Of a DNA stretch of 64,000 bases, positions 9,190 through 17,260 are shown piece by piece. Source of the stretch: Pseudoalteromonas sp. BSi20652. GTDB taxonomy: Bacteria > Pseudomonadota > Gammaproteobacteria > Enterobacterales > Alteromonadaceae. Positions within the stretch are counted from its first letter, which is position 1. Each line of letters opens with the position of its first letter. Where the stretch lies: the NCBI RefSeq assembly GCF_000239855.1, contig NZ_BADT01000191.1, forward strand, positions 41,322 to 105,321. The letters run 5' to 3'. A program made the translations under genes and the position numbers. Below the pieces are notes generated by a model. It was not told the origin of the DNA, ran no database searches, and saw only the letters and a program-made list of their open reading frames with translations.

Positions 9190-9504
9190 ATGGCTATGAA
9201 TAATCAACCTAAAAACCCTTTACACGGGGTAACGTTAGAACAAATACTTGTTGAGTTAGAACAGCGACTTGGCTGGAGAACACTTGGCGAGCAAGTGAAA
9301 ATTAAATGTTTTACTGATCAACCGAGCATTAAGTCGAGTTTAAAGTTTTTGCGTAAAACGCCTTGGGCTCGCGATAAAGTAGAAGCACTTTATATTCACA
9401 CTATAAACAATAAACCTATTCGTAGACCGAAAAGTGCACCGAGAGAAACATCTTCTCAAGCGCCGGATACAACAGGGTTTGTTTGGCCATCAATTAAAAA
9501 ATGA
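9190..9504 (+). CDS. VF530-family (DUF2132) DNA-binding protein
   Basis: This is a 104-residue protein. The first 65 residues match the VF530 family well: NPLHGVTLEQILVELEQRLGW, IKCFTDQPSIKSSLKFLRKT and PWARDKVEALYI. The family, named after a Vibrio fischeri protein of known structure, has a compact helical fold and is thought to bind DNA. The basic, Pro/Ser-rich tail here is extra to the family core. The start could be this ATG or the ATG two codons later; neither has a strong Shine-Dalgarno site. Its role is not known. Confidence 0.82.
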   Translation: MAMNNQPKNPLHGVTLEQILVELEQRLGWRTLGEQVKIKCFTDQPSIKSSLKFLRKTPWARDKVEALYIHTINNKPIRRPKSAPRETSSQAPDTTGFVWPSIKK

Positions 9505-9508
9505 TAGT

Positions 9509-9536
9509 AAAAAAGGAGCTAATTAAGCTCCTTTTT
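9509..9536. terminator. Bidirectional intrinsic terminator
   Basis: AAAAAGGAGCT and AGCTCCTTTTT form a strong stem with a short AT loop, with an A-run on one side and a T-run on the other. It sits between the convergent VF530 and lipid-kinase genes and can serve both. Confidence 0.9.
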
Positions 9537-9554
9537 GATTGTAATTAGCGCGAT

Positions 9555-11174
9555 TTATTGCTCTTTGCAAATCACATTTAATGAGGCAGGCTCAATAGTA
9601 ATAACGAGTTTGTGAGCAGTTTTAACTTCACCGTCAAGTACGTACTTAAGCTCTCCTTCGCCTGTAACTTCTACTCTTTTAGCATTTGTATGATGCGAAT
9701 TTATAGCTAAATGTGTTTGCGTTAAGCTACTAAACATCAGCTCTGCAATACTTAGTACTGTGGTTGAATCTTCATTATTGGGTGTTAGCCAATTTATATC
9801 GAGCAGCCCATCACTATGATCTGGCTGCCCACCACCTTGAGCCAACAATGTTGTAAAAGGCGCAGCATTGGCCACAATAAAGCTATTTGTACATATTTCT
9901 TTGGGCTCATTATCATCGAGTTTTACACTAAGTAACTGTGATTTTTGCTCACCAAAGGCTTCAAAAAAACCATTTAAATAGGCAAGTTGCCCCGACTTAT
10001 TTTTCGACTCTCTATCTGCTTTTTCAATCATTGATTGCTCAAAACCAATGCCCGCTAATAAAAGTACTAATTCATTATTACAATAAGCGGTATCTATTGT
10101 GCTTGTTTGACCATCAATTATTAAATCACAGGCTTGTTCAACAGGAATAAATTTAGAGCTAATCCCCATCAATACATGCGCAAGTGCGTTTGCAGTCCCC
10201 ATTGGTATAATACCTAGCTTACATTGTGTATTTACAAGTACGCTTGCAACTTCGGCCACTGTACCATCGCCTCCACACGCTATTATTATGTCTGGTTTTT
10301 GCGTAATCGCTTGTTTAGCAAGCTCAATACCGTTTACGTCTTGTGAAGTAGTAAGTACTTTTAAATCGTAATAGGCCGATAACCGCGCAACAATTAAGTG
10401 CTCTTTTTCTTGCCATAATCGTGTACCAGATACTGGATTTGCAATTAAAACTGCTTTGTTTTTAATCAGCAGCTCACCTTTTTTATGACGCTTAGCTAAA
10501 TGACGAAGCTGATGCTTATTTAAGTTTGCGGTTTCGCGGGTTTCTTTTATTTGTGCAAGTACTTCATGTACATCTGCATTTTTGTTTTGACTCAATAAAT
10601 AAGCCGCCATTACAAAAACAGACCGCCCACGGCCTAAAGCACAATGTACAACTACGCGACGGTTTTCTTTAATATGATGATGTATCCAATTAATAGCCTG
10701 ATTTAACTGAGAATGGGTAGGAATACTATGATCGAGCACCGGAATGTTTAAGTAATTTATATTCTCTTGTGTTGAACTCCACTCAAGAGCGTCAAATTCA
10801 CACGTTACATCTAAAATTGCCGTAATTGCGTTATCTTTTAATGTGTCTATGTCTGAGGGAAATAATCTGCAAGCTAAAAATAGGTTTTCATTTATTTGTT
10901 GGATGGGCGGCACTTTGTCATGCTTACGTGCCCAAGCATTATAAATTTGCACACCAAATAAAAATGGCACAAACGCCCAACGTATATAAAATGGGATCAC
11001 CCCATTTTCACGTTTTCTAAATATTTTTGCTGTATTAAAAATATATGCGGTACTCACTAATAAAAGTGACAGTGCAGTCCAATAAAAAACAATAGCAAAG
11101 TAAACAGAGTTTACTTCCCAACCAATAAAAATAAGTAGTAATGCTAAAAGTGAATAACCAATTGCAGCCCACAT
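9555..11174 (-). CDS. Fusion: membrane-anchored dual-specificity phosphatase + YegS/BmrU-type lipid kinase
   Basis: This 539-residue protein has three parts. Two transmembrane helices lie near the N-terminus (about residues 4-24 and 27-47), with a further hydrophobic stretch near 62-76. A dual-specificity phosphatase domain follows (about 95-225), with the catalytic loop HCALGRGRS, where Cys178 is the nucleophile. A diacylglycerol-kinase catalytic domain then fills the rest (about 240-539; NPVSG, ACGGDGTVAEVA at 299-310, PMGTANALAH). The kinase part probably phosphorylates a lipid such as diacylglycerol at the inner membrane; the phosphatase substrate (protein or lipid phosphate) is unknown. 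The start was moved to an internal ATG because GGAGA precedes it by six bases. I know this fusion from other marine gammaproteobacteria but not of a settled function. Confidence 0.88.
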   Translation of the reverse strand: MWAAIGYSLLALLLIFIGWEVNSVYFAIVFYWTALSLLLVSTAYIFNTAKIFRKRENGVIPFYIRWAFVPFLFGVQIYNAWARKHDKVPPIQQINENLFLACRLFPSDIDTLKDNAITAILDVTCEFDALEWSSTQENINYLNIPVLDHSIPTHSQLNQAINWIHHHIKENRRVVVHCALGRGRSVFVMAAYLLSQNKNADVHEVLAQIKETRETANLNKHQLRHLAKRHKKGELLIKNKAVLIANPVSGTRLWQEKEHLIVARLSAYYDLKVLTTSQDVNGIELAKQAITQKPDIIIACGGDGTVAEVASVLVNTQCKLGIIPMGTANALAHVLMGISSKFIPVEQACDLIIDGQTSTIDTAYCNNELVLLLAGIGFEQSMIEKADRESKNKSGQLAYLNGFFEAFGEQKSQLLSVKLDDNEPKEICTNSFIVANAAPFTTLLAQGGGQPDHSDGLLDINWLTPNNEDSTTVLSIAELMFSSLTQTHLAINSHHTNAKRVEVTGEGELKYVLDGEVKTAHKLVITIEPASLNVICKEQ

Positions 11175-11464
11175 AGTTTCTCCTTTGTGTAAATAATTCC
11201 GATTTTCTAATTTTAATTTAAACGGCTTTATGTACTCTTTTGCAAATATCACGCCATATAAATGGCATTTTAAATTCAAATTAAAATAATAAGTTATTGA
11301 TATGTAATGTTAATAATAAAATAAATTTAAGTGCAATCTGCTCTTTGTGCATTTTTTACAAACATGTGAATAAATTATACTTACACGTCTAAATTTCAAA
11401 CACTGATCGGTTATTGCTTGTACTAACGTATAAAACAGCTAATCTAAAAATCAATTAAATTTTT

Positions 11465-11491
11465 TGCATCCAAATCACACTCTCAACCGTT
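11465..11491 (+). promoter_or_regulatory. ECF-type promoter of the sigma/anti-sigma operon
   Basis: TGCATCCAA (-35 like) and CCGTT (-10 like) are separated by 13 bases. The same two blocks at the same spacing precede the DUF4331 gene. With initiation a few bases after CCGTT, the leader is about 25 bases before the sigma ATG. Position and identity argue for autoregulation by the sigma factor it precedes. Confidence 0.78.
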
Positions 11492-11523
11492 TACTCAATG
11501 ATAATAAGAAAAACAGGACCCCT

Positions 11524-12054
11524 ATGGATAACGATGATTTACTCCCTCTTTTGTGCGCAACAGCACAAGGAGACAAAAATGCTTTCTCAAGTTTATATCA
11601 ACAAACTAGCGGCAAACTTTTTGCTATTAGTTTAAATATGCTCACTAACAGAGCTTATGCGGAAGAGGCACTACAAGACGCTTTTATAAAAATTTGGCAT
11701 AACGCATCTGAATATAACGCCTCTAAAGGCACCGTTATTAGTTGGATGATAAGTATAGTTAGGTATAGAAGTCTTGACTCACTGCGCTATCACAAAGTAC
11801 GAAAAGAGCAGTCGTTAGGCGATGACGAATATGAAAATGAAAATGAAAGTGTTGACGTTAATTACGATGAAGAAACGAAACTGGTTAATTGTATCGAACA
11901 GCTTGAGCCGCAACAAAAACAAGCTATTCACTTAGCTTATTACAAGGGGCTAAGTCATAGCGAGTTAGTGGATCATATAGAAACGCCATTAGGTACAGTT
12001 AAAAGCTGGATCAGGCGTGGGCTTATGCAGCTACAAAGGTGTTTAACATTATGA
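11524..12054 (+). CDS. ECF-family RNA polymerase sigma factor (SigK-like)
   Basis: This is a 176-residue alternative sigma factor. Region 2 is at about residues 23-92 (FSSLYQQTSGKLFAISL, AEEALQDAFIKIWHNA, ISWMISIVRYRSLDSLR) and region 4 at about 122-175 (IEQLEPQQKQAIHLAYYKGLSHSELVDHI, then the recognition helix TPLGTVKSWIRRGLMQLQR). The pairing with an RskA-like anti-sigma factor is typical of SigK-like ECF factors. The ATG was chosen over an upstream TTG because the TTG lies inside the mapped -35 block; AGGA precedes the ATG. The stop overlaps the next start as ATGA, so the anti-sigma factor is translationally coupled. Confidence 0.93.
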   Translation: MDNDDLLPLLCATAQGDKNAFSSLYQQTSGKLFAISLNMLTNRAYAEEALQDAFIKIWHNASEYNASKGTVISWMISIVRYRSLDSLRYHKVRKEQSLGDDEYENENESVDVNYDEETKLVNCIEQLEPQQKQAIHLAYYKGLSHSELVDHIETPLGTVKSWIRRGLMQLQRCLTL

Positions 12055-12734
12055 ATTATAATAAACCCGAACTATTAGACGCGCTTGCTGGGCAGTACGT
12101 GCTTGGCACACTTAGAGGGCTTGCCCGTAAGCGTTTTCAGCGTCTGTTACTTAACTCAAATCAAGCACGTGAAGCAACAAGTCTATGGGAGCAAAACCTA
12201 AACAACTTAGCGAGTGCTATTACACCGCAAACGCCACGTGACGATGTATGGGTAAATATACTACAGCTTGTTGAAAACAGACCACAAACAAGTAAAACAG
12301 TCATACATACCAAGCCTTCAATTTGGCGTACATGGTCTTTTGTGGCAACTGCCGCGTGTATTGTTTTAGCCTTTTTGGTTATTCAACCTAGCACCAATGT
12401 TATGCAAACTCAGCAAATTGCTTTGGTTCAAAATCAAGATAAACAATCATTGTGGTTTATTGATGTAAACGAGCAAGGGCTCTCAATTAAAGCAAGTAGC
12501 CAATTAGTTGCTCAAACTAATAAAGATTATGAGCTCTGGATGATTTTAAAAGGGCAAGATGCACCTATTTCACTGGGTTTACTGCCCAAGCAAGGCAGTA
12601 AAATATTATTTAAAGATAACCGTTTTAACGCAAGTGATATCGCATTGCTAGCAGTGAGTTTAGAGCCTATTGGCGGCTCGCCAAATGGATCACCGACCGA
12701 GGTGTTATACACCACAGAGCTAGTACTTTTATAA
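12051..12734 (+). CDS. RskA-like anti-sigma factor
   Basis: This is a 227-residue membrane protein. The cytoplasmic N-terminus (residues 1-75) has the anti-sigma signature LLDALAGQYVLGTLRGLARKRFQRLL, expected to bind the sigma factor just upstream. One transmembrane helix (about 95-112) leads to an extracytoplasmic domain (about 113-227) that resembles the RskA sensory domain and ends with GSPNGSPTEVLYTTELVLL. The family normally releases its sigma factor through regulated proteolysis when the outer domain senses a signal; the signal here is unknown. The ATG overlaps the sigma stop and is preceded by AAGGTG; an upstream in-frame GTG is less likely. Confidence 0.9.
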   Translation: MNYNKPELLDALAGQYVLGTLRGLARKRFQRLLLNSNQAREATSLWEQNLNNLASAITPQTPRDDVWVNILQLVENRPQTSKTVIHTKPSIWRTWSFVATAACIVLAFLVIQPSTNVMQTQQIALVQNQDKQSLWFIDVNEQGLSIKASSQLVAQTNKDYELWMILKGQDAPISLGLLPKQGSKILFKDNRFNASDIALLAVSLEPIGGSPNGSPTEVLYTTELVLL

Positions 12735-12827
12735 CCCTACTATAATGACCAAAGTTGGCTGCTTACATAAAACAGCCAACCTTGTTTTAAACTTTTTAAC
12801 TAAAAAATAGAAATAATTTAATTTTTT

Positions 12828-12854
12828 TGCATCCAATTTAAATCCTGCCCCGTT
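12828..12854 (+). promoter_or_regulatory. Second copy of the ECF-type promoter, upstream of the DUF4331 operon
   Basis: TGCATCCAA, 13 bases, CCGTT: identical blocks and spacing to the promoter of the sigma gene 1.36 kb upstream, also preceded by a run of T. The 13-base spacers differ from each other, so it is conservation of contact sites and not a simple duplication. Leader to the DUF4331 ATG is about 32 bases. Confidence 0.8.
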
Positions 12855-12892
12855 ATTAGCTATGACTTCAATCAAAACTAAAGGACAAAGTC

Positions 12893-14485
12893 ATGAAAGC
12901 TTTAACTCCATCAATACTCGCAGTAGTAATATGTAGTACGTTTGTAAGTGCACCAAGTGAAGCATCTAGCCACAGAGAAGCGCCAAATATAAGCCGTTTC
13001 CCGACTTTAGATTCAACCGATTTTTATGTATTTAATAGTTACGAGCAAGGTCGTGGTGATTTTGTAACACTAATAGCTAACTATATCCCGCTGCAAGATG
13101 CATACGGCGGTCCTAATTACTTTGCAATGGACCCAGATGCTACCTACAGCATTCATATAGATAACGACGGCGATGCTGTTGAAGATATTACATTTGCGTT
13201 TAACTTTAAAAGCATGCTCCCTAACGATAATAAAGGCGTGCAATTAACGGTTGGACCTGAAGGTAATCAACGCACGGTGTCTGTACCGCTTAAAAATGTG
13301 GGCGGCGTGGCTGCAGGTGATGACAGCGCAGCAAATTTTAGCGAATCATACACAGTAAGCATGATAAGCGGCGCGGCGCGTACTGGCGAAACAACGGTAT
13401 TAAATAACACTGCATCAAACACCAGCACATTTTCTAAACCGCTTGATTATGTGGGCAATAAAACATTTGGTTCAATGAGCGATTACCAAACTTACGCTGA
13501 CCAATTTGTGTATCAGGTTTCAATTCCTAACTGTGAAAGCATGGCACAAGTTTTTGTAGGGCAACGTAAAGACCCATTTGTAGTTAACCTAGGTAAAACA
13601 TTTGATTTAGTTAACTATGTACCTGTAGAAGGTGATAGTGCCCCTGGTGCTGGTGACGGCGGTGGTTTTCCAGGTGGTATAACACAATCAGCTGATAACG
13701 ACGACCTTGCAGATAAAAACGTAACATCAATCGCTATCGAAATACCTAAAAGCTGTGTTGTTGGCGAAGGTAACGGCGTAATAGGTTCGTGGACAACAGC
13801 AAGCCTGCCTCAAGCTCGCGTATTAAACCCTAATGCTAAATTTGCTAATAACGCCGTTAATGGTGGTGCTTTAACACAAGTTTCACGTTTGGGTAGCCCG
13901 CTTGTAAACGAGCTTGTAATTGGCATCAAAGACAAAGACACATTCTCTACTGCACATCCTAAGGACGATGCACAATTTTTAGATTATGTATCGCACCCAT
14001 CATTACCAGAGTTATTAAACATTTTGTTTAAAGATGCTGTTAATACGACCCTTGGCGCAAACTTAGAAACACTGGCACCCACTAACTTCCCGCGTACTGA
14101 TTTAATCACTGCATTTTTAACGGGGTTTGCAGGCGTTAATCAACAAGCAACGGTAACACCTTCAGAAATGCTGCGTTTAAATACAAACATTGCAGCAACA
14201 GCGCAAGCTGATCAATCTGCATTTGGTGTAGCGGGTAATGATTTAGCCGGCTTCCCAAATGGTCGTCGCCCAGGTGATGATGTGGTTGATATTGCACTTC
14301 GTGTTGTGATGGGTCGTTTATGTCATCCTATTCCTGTAAATGGTGAAGACACTGATTTAGGACTTTGTGCACCAGAGGATGCTAATACAGGCACAGTACC
14401 ATTTACAGATGGCGCACCTATTGATGCAACAATGATGGACTCATCATTCCCATACCTTGCAACACCGCTTGCTGGCTCTAAATAA
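12893..14485 (+). CDS. Secreted DUF4331-family protein
   Basis: This is a 530-residue exported protein (signal peptide about residues 1-25, ending PSEASS). It opens with the DUF4331 hallmark SSHREAP and then STDFYVFNSYEQGRGDFVTLIANYIP. A calcium-loop-like string DNDGDAVED lies at 90-98 in the segment YSIHIDNDGDAVEDITF. Late blocks GRRPGDDVVDIALRVVMG and FPYLATPLAG are also typical. Two or more cysteines could form disulfides. No biochemical role is known for the family. It has its own ECF-type promoter and is the first gene of a four-gene set whose gaps are 11 bp, 53 bp and an ATGA overlap. AGGA precedes the ATG by seven bases. Confidence 0.9.
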   Translation: MKALTPSILAVVICSTFVSAPSEASSHREAPNISRFPTLDSTDFYVFNSYEQGRGDFVTLIANYIPLQDAYGGPNYFAMDPDATYSIHIDNDGDAVEDITFAFNFKSMLPNDNKGVQLTVGPEGNQRTVSVPLKNVGGVAAGDDSAANFSESYTVSMISGAARTGETTVLNNTASNTSTFSKPLDYVGNKTFGSMSDYQTYADQFVYQVSIPNCESMAQVFVGQRKDPFVVNLGKTFDLVNYVPVEGDSAPGAGDGGGFPGGITQSADNDDLADKNVTSIAIEIPKSCVVGEGNGVIGSWTTASLPQARVLNPNAKFANNAVNGGALTQVSRLGSPLVNELVIGIKDKDTFSTAHPKDDAQFLDYVSHPSLPELLNILFKDAVNTTLGANLETLAPTNFPRTDLITAFLTGFAGVNQQATVTPSEMLRLNTNIAATAQADQSAFGVAGNDLAGFPNGRRPGDDVVDIALRVVMGRLCHPIPVNGEDTDLGLCAPEDANTGTVPFTDGAPIDATMMDSSFPYLATPLAGSK

Positions 14486-14496
14486 GGAGTAAAATA

Positions 14497-15006
14497 ATGC
14501 GTAATTTAAAAACTACCCATATTTGTGTTCTCCTCAGTGCATTAACATTGGGAGCATGTAGTAGCGATGATGATAAAAAACAGCCTACACCGGTTGTAAA
14601 CACAGCGCCTACTGCAAGTGATGCAATACTAACTACACAAACTGAGGTAAGCATTACCGATATGCTTAGCGCAACCGACAATGATAGCGATTCGCTTACT
14701 TATTCGTTAACAAGTGAGCCAACTCTCGGAACTGTTACCGTTAACAGCGATGGTAATTTTACCTATACCCCAAATAAAGAAGTAACAGGTTCAGATAGTT
14801 TTATGTTTGGTGTAAGTGATGGCGTTAATTCGCAAGTAACTGCAACAGTGAACATTACAATTGACGCACTACAAGTCGACTTTGCTCAATTTGCAACCGA
14901 TGCATTTAATCAAGCGCCAAATGCAGAGCCGTTAACTGTTAACGGTCGGGTGTTTACAAACACCGATACCGATGTTGATGGATTAATTTCAACAAACGGT
15001 AACTAA
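14497..15006 (+). CDS. Lipoprotein with cadherin/Ig-like repeat domain
   Basis: This is a 169-residue lipoprotein: the lipobox LGAC places the lipidated cysteine at residue 21, followed by SSDDD. The acidic residue-free +2 position suggests outer-membrane sorting. One Ig-like/cadherin-like domain follows (about 35-125), built of the well-known blocks TAPTASDAILTT, DNDSDSLTYSL, LGTVTVNSDGNFTYTP and GSDSFMFGVSDG. The tail contains NTDTDVDGLIS, another Asp-rich loop. It starts 11 bp after the DUF4331 stop with TAAGGAG as ribosome-binding site. It is probably a surface or periplasmic partner of the DUF4331 protein; this is inferred from the operon alone. Confidence 0.82.
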   Translation: MRNLKTTHICVLLSALTLGACSSDDDKKQPTPVVNTAPTASDAILTTQTEVSITDMLSATDNDSDSLTYSLTSEPTLGTVTVNSDGNFTYTPNKEVTGSDSFMFGVSDGVNSQVTATVNITIDALQVDFAQFATDAFNQAPNAEPLTVNGRVFTNTDTDVDGLISTNGN

Positions 15007-15059
15007 CCAAGTAATTAAGCTGACAGGCCATGGATGGCTTTTTTCAAAGGATATTTATA

Positions 15060-16085
15060 ATGCATTTATCAATTTTTAAGTCCGTCGCATTTATTACTTT
15101 ATGCCTAACACCTTTTACGTTAAACGCTGCGCCTTTTACCCCAAAAAATGATGCAATTATTGCTAAAAGTAATTCAACGCTTAGTGCGTCTCTCTCTGTT
15201 GACGAAATAAATACATTAGTCACTAACAGCCAATATGCTGGCCAAACAGAGCGCTTACAGGGGCTACTTAAAACCCGTTTAGCCCAGCTATATAAACAAA
15301 CACCCACGTCTCAAATTGGTTACTTATATGCTCGCGTTTTACAAAAAGAGCACCTTTTCAACGAAGCTATTGATATTGCTAACAACGTTTTGATTAAAGA
15401 GCCACAGCATAGTAATAGCCATTTATTGCTAGCCAATATATTTATGACTCAAGGTAAGTTTACACAAGCAAAAAAACACTGTGTAGCCTTAATTGGACAA
15501 GTAAGCACGATTACTGCTAGCACCTGTGTACTTGATGTACAAAGCCAACATGAAAGCGTTTTAGACAGCTACCAAGCATTAGTAAAAATTATAAATAATA
15601 ATCAAACTAGCCTAGCTACAAACCATGTTTTAAGTGAAATGAGCTATCGTTTAAATAACTACAAACAAGCTTTGTCTCACTTACAAAGTGTAGATTTAGT
15701 TCAAGCCCCAGTGAGTCTTATTGTTTTATGGGCCGATATTCAAATTGCGCTAAATCAACCGCAACAAGTATTAAATACATTAAGCGTATTGCTTACTGAT
15801 AAAAGTAATTTAGAGGATGCTATTTTACTAAGACTTTCCATCGCAGAAAAAAAACTGAATAAACGCGATAAAAAATGGCAAAATACAATGGCGCAAAGAG
15901 TTACGCTACGAGAGCTTCGTAATGATTCTTTTCATGCAAGTGACTTAGCTAAATATTACCTTGATGTACAACCAAATCGCGAAAAAGCACTTTACTGGGC
16001 TCATATTAATTGGCAACAGGCTAAAATGAGCACCGATGAGCAATTACTTATTCAAGCAAAAGCGATGCAACGAGATACACTATGA
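15060..16085 (+). CDS. Exported TPR-like repeat protein
   Basis: This is a 341-residue protein with a signal peptide (about residues 1-24, ending TLNA) and a helical, TPR-like body: LYARVLQKEHLFNEAIDIANNVL, LLLANIFMTQGKFTQAKKHC and a last helix pair with REKALYWAHINWQQAK. It probably acts as a periplasmic scaffold for the other products of the operon. I moved the start to the second in-frame ATG because AAAGGA lies before it and the signal peptide then begins properly. The stop codon overlaps the next ATG (ATGA), so the HupE-like gene is translated with it. The exact family is not recognised. Confidence 0.75.
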   Translation: MHLSIFKSVAFITLCLTPFTLNAAPFTPKNDAIIAKSNSTLSASLSVDEINTLVTNSQYAGQTERLQGLLKTRLAQLYKQTPTSQIGYLYARVLQKEHLFNEAIDIANNVLIKEPQHSNSHLLLANIFMTQGKFTQAKKHCVALIGQVSTITASTCVLDVQSQHESVLDSYQALVKIINNNQTSLATNHVLSEMSYRLNNYKQALSHLQSVDLVQAPVSLIVLWADIQIALNQPQQVLNTLSVLLTDKSNLEDAILLRLSIAEKKLNKRDKKWQNTMAQRVTLRELRNDSFHASDLAKYYLDVQPNREKALYWAHINWQQAKMSTDEQLLIQAKAMQRDTL

Positions 16086-17194
16086 AAACGCCTTATCTAT
16101 TTATACTCACTTTAATGCTGTGCATTTTTTCAACTTACAGCTTTGCCCATCAATTAAGCACAAGTTATATAACCTTAAATAGCGAGAACAATAACGACAC
16201 CAACAAAAATCTATACACGGGTACCTGGCAAATTAATATTGCCGACTTAGAGCACCCAGTGCCTCTGGATTTAGATAAAAACGGACAAATTTCGTGGGCA
16301 GAAATAAAAGCAAAACGCAGCTCAATAAATAACTTCATTAAAGAAAATTTAAATATCACGCAAAGCGCGCAAATATGCCCTTTAAAAAGTGAAGGTATCT
16401 ATCAGCTAGATAACCATTTTAACCAACCTTATTTGGTAATTCCGCTGCAGTTTAGCTGTGATGACAATGAAGCAATCACCCTTTCCTATTCCGCTTTTTT
16501 CAAAACTGATGCTAACCATAAATCCATCGTAAATATTAACGGTGTATCTCGTGTATTTAATATCAATGAGGCACAACAAACGTTCAGCTTTGAACAAACA
16601 AGTTATTTAAGTACCTTTAATCAATACGTTTACCAAGGTGTTTTACATATTTGGATTGGTATTGATCATATTTTATTTTTAATCGCCCTGTTACTTACCT
16701 GTGTTTTAAAACACAGCGATAAAGCATGGCAAGGTATTAGCTCTAAAAAACACATTATTAAACACACAGCATGGATAGTAACCGCGTTTACGCTTGCGCA
16801 TTCTATTACGCTTACCGCCACCGCTATGAACTTAGTCTCACCAAATAGTCGCTGGGTAGAGCTTGGAATTGCTATATCGGTTTTATTTGCAGCATTAAAT
16901 AATGTGTGGCCGTTGGTACTTCGTTTAGGTTGGCTTACTTTTGCTTTTGGTTTACTGCATGGGATGGGATTTGCGAGCGTACTTGGCGAGCTTGGCCTGT
17001 CGAGCGACTATCAACTGCTCAGTATATTGGCGTTTAATTTAGGCGTCGAAATCGGTCAACTTAGTATATTACTGATAGCCTTACCAATACTCATTTATGT
17101 ACGACACTACACTTGGTATAAAAAGTGGGTAATGCCAATGGGCTCCGTTGCTATTGCAATCATTGCACTTCAATGGTCAATCGAGCGCTTTTAA
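16082..17194 (+). CDS. HupE/UreJ-like membrane protein with N-terminal exported domain
   Basis: This is a 370-residue protein. Signal peptide (residues 1-22), an exported domain (about 23-180) and a C-terminal six- to seven-helix membrane domain (about 185-370). The membrane part carries the histidine motifs typical of HupE/UreJ-type proteins: HIWIGIDHILFLIALL, FTLAHSITLT and FGLLHGMGFASVLG, thought to handle nickel, cobalt or another divalent metal. The exported part holds a textbook EF-hand loop, DLDKNGQISWAE at 63-74, with acidic or polar residues at positions 1, 3, 5, 7, 9 and 12. It is the last gene of the ECF-controlled operon. The transported substrate cannot be read from sequence. Confidence 0.87.
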   Translation: MKTPYLFILTLMLCIFSTYSFAHQLSTSYITLNSENNNDTNKNLYTGTWQINIADLEHPVPLDLDKNGQISWAEIKAKRSSINNFIKENLNITQSAQICPLKSEGIYQLDNHFNQPYLVIPLQFSCDDNEAITLSYSAFFKTDANHKSIVNINGVSRVFNINEAQQTFSFEQTSYLSTFNQYVYQGVLHIWIGIDHILFLIALLLTCVLKHSDKAWQGISSKKHIIKHTAWIVTAFTLAHSITLTATAMNLVSPNSRWVELGIAISVLFAALNNVWPLVLRLGWLTFAFGLLHGMGFASVLGELGLSSDYQLLSILAFNLGVEIGQLSILLIALPILIYVRHYTWYKKWVMPMGSVAIAIIALQWSIERF

Positions 17195-17211
17195 AAAGAC
17201 TAAAATAAAAA

Positions 17212-17235
17212 AGCTAGCCAAAATATTGGCTAGCT
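17212..17235. terminator. Hairpin terminator between the HupE-like and tetR genes
   Basis: AGCTAGCCAA and TTGGCTAGCT form a 10-bp stem with a four-base loop. An A-rich stretch on the left gives a U-tail for the minus-strand tetR; the plus-strand side has only a weak T-rich tail. Confidence 0.8.
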
Positions 17236-17260
17236 CACTTTTGGTTATTTAGTTTGAGCC

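Noticed and set aside
15025-15050. Terminator between the lipoprotein and TPR genes (GCCAT-GG-ATGGC then T-run)
   Set aside because: The 5-bp arms leave a two-base loop, which is too small for a stable hairpin; the genes are better read as one operon.
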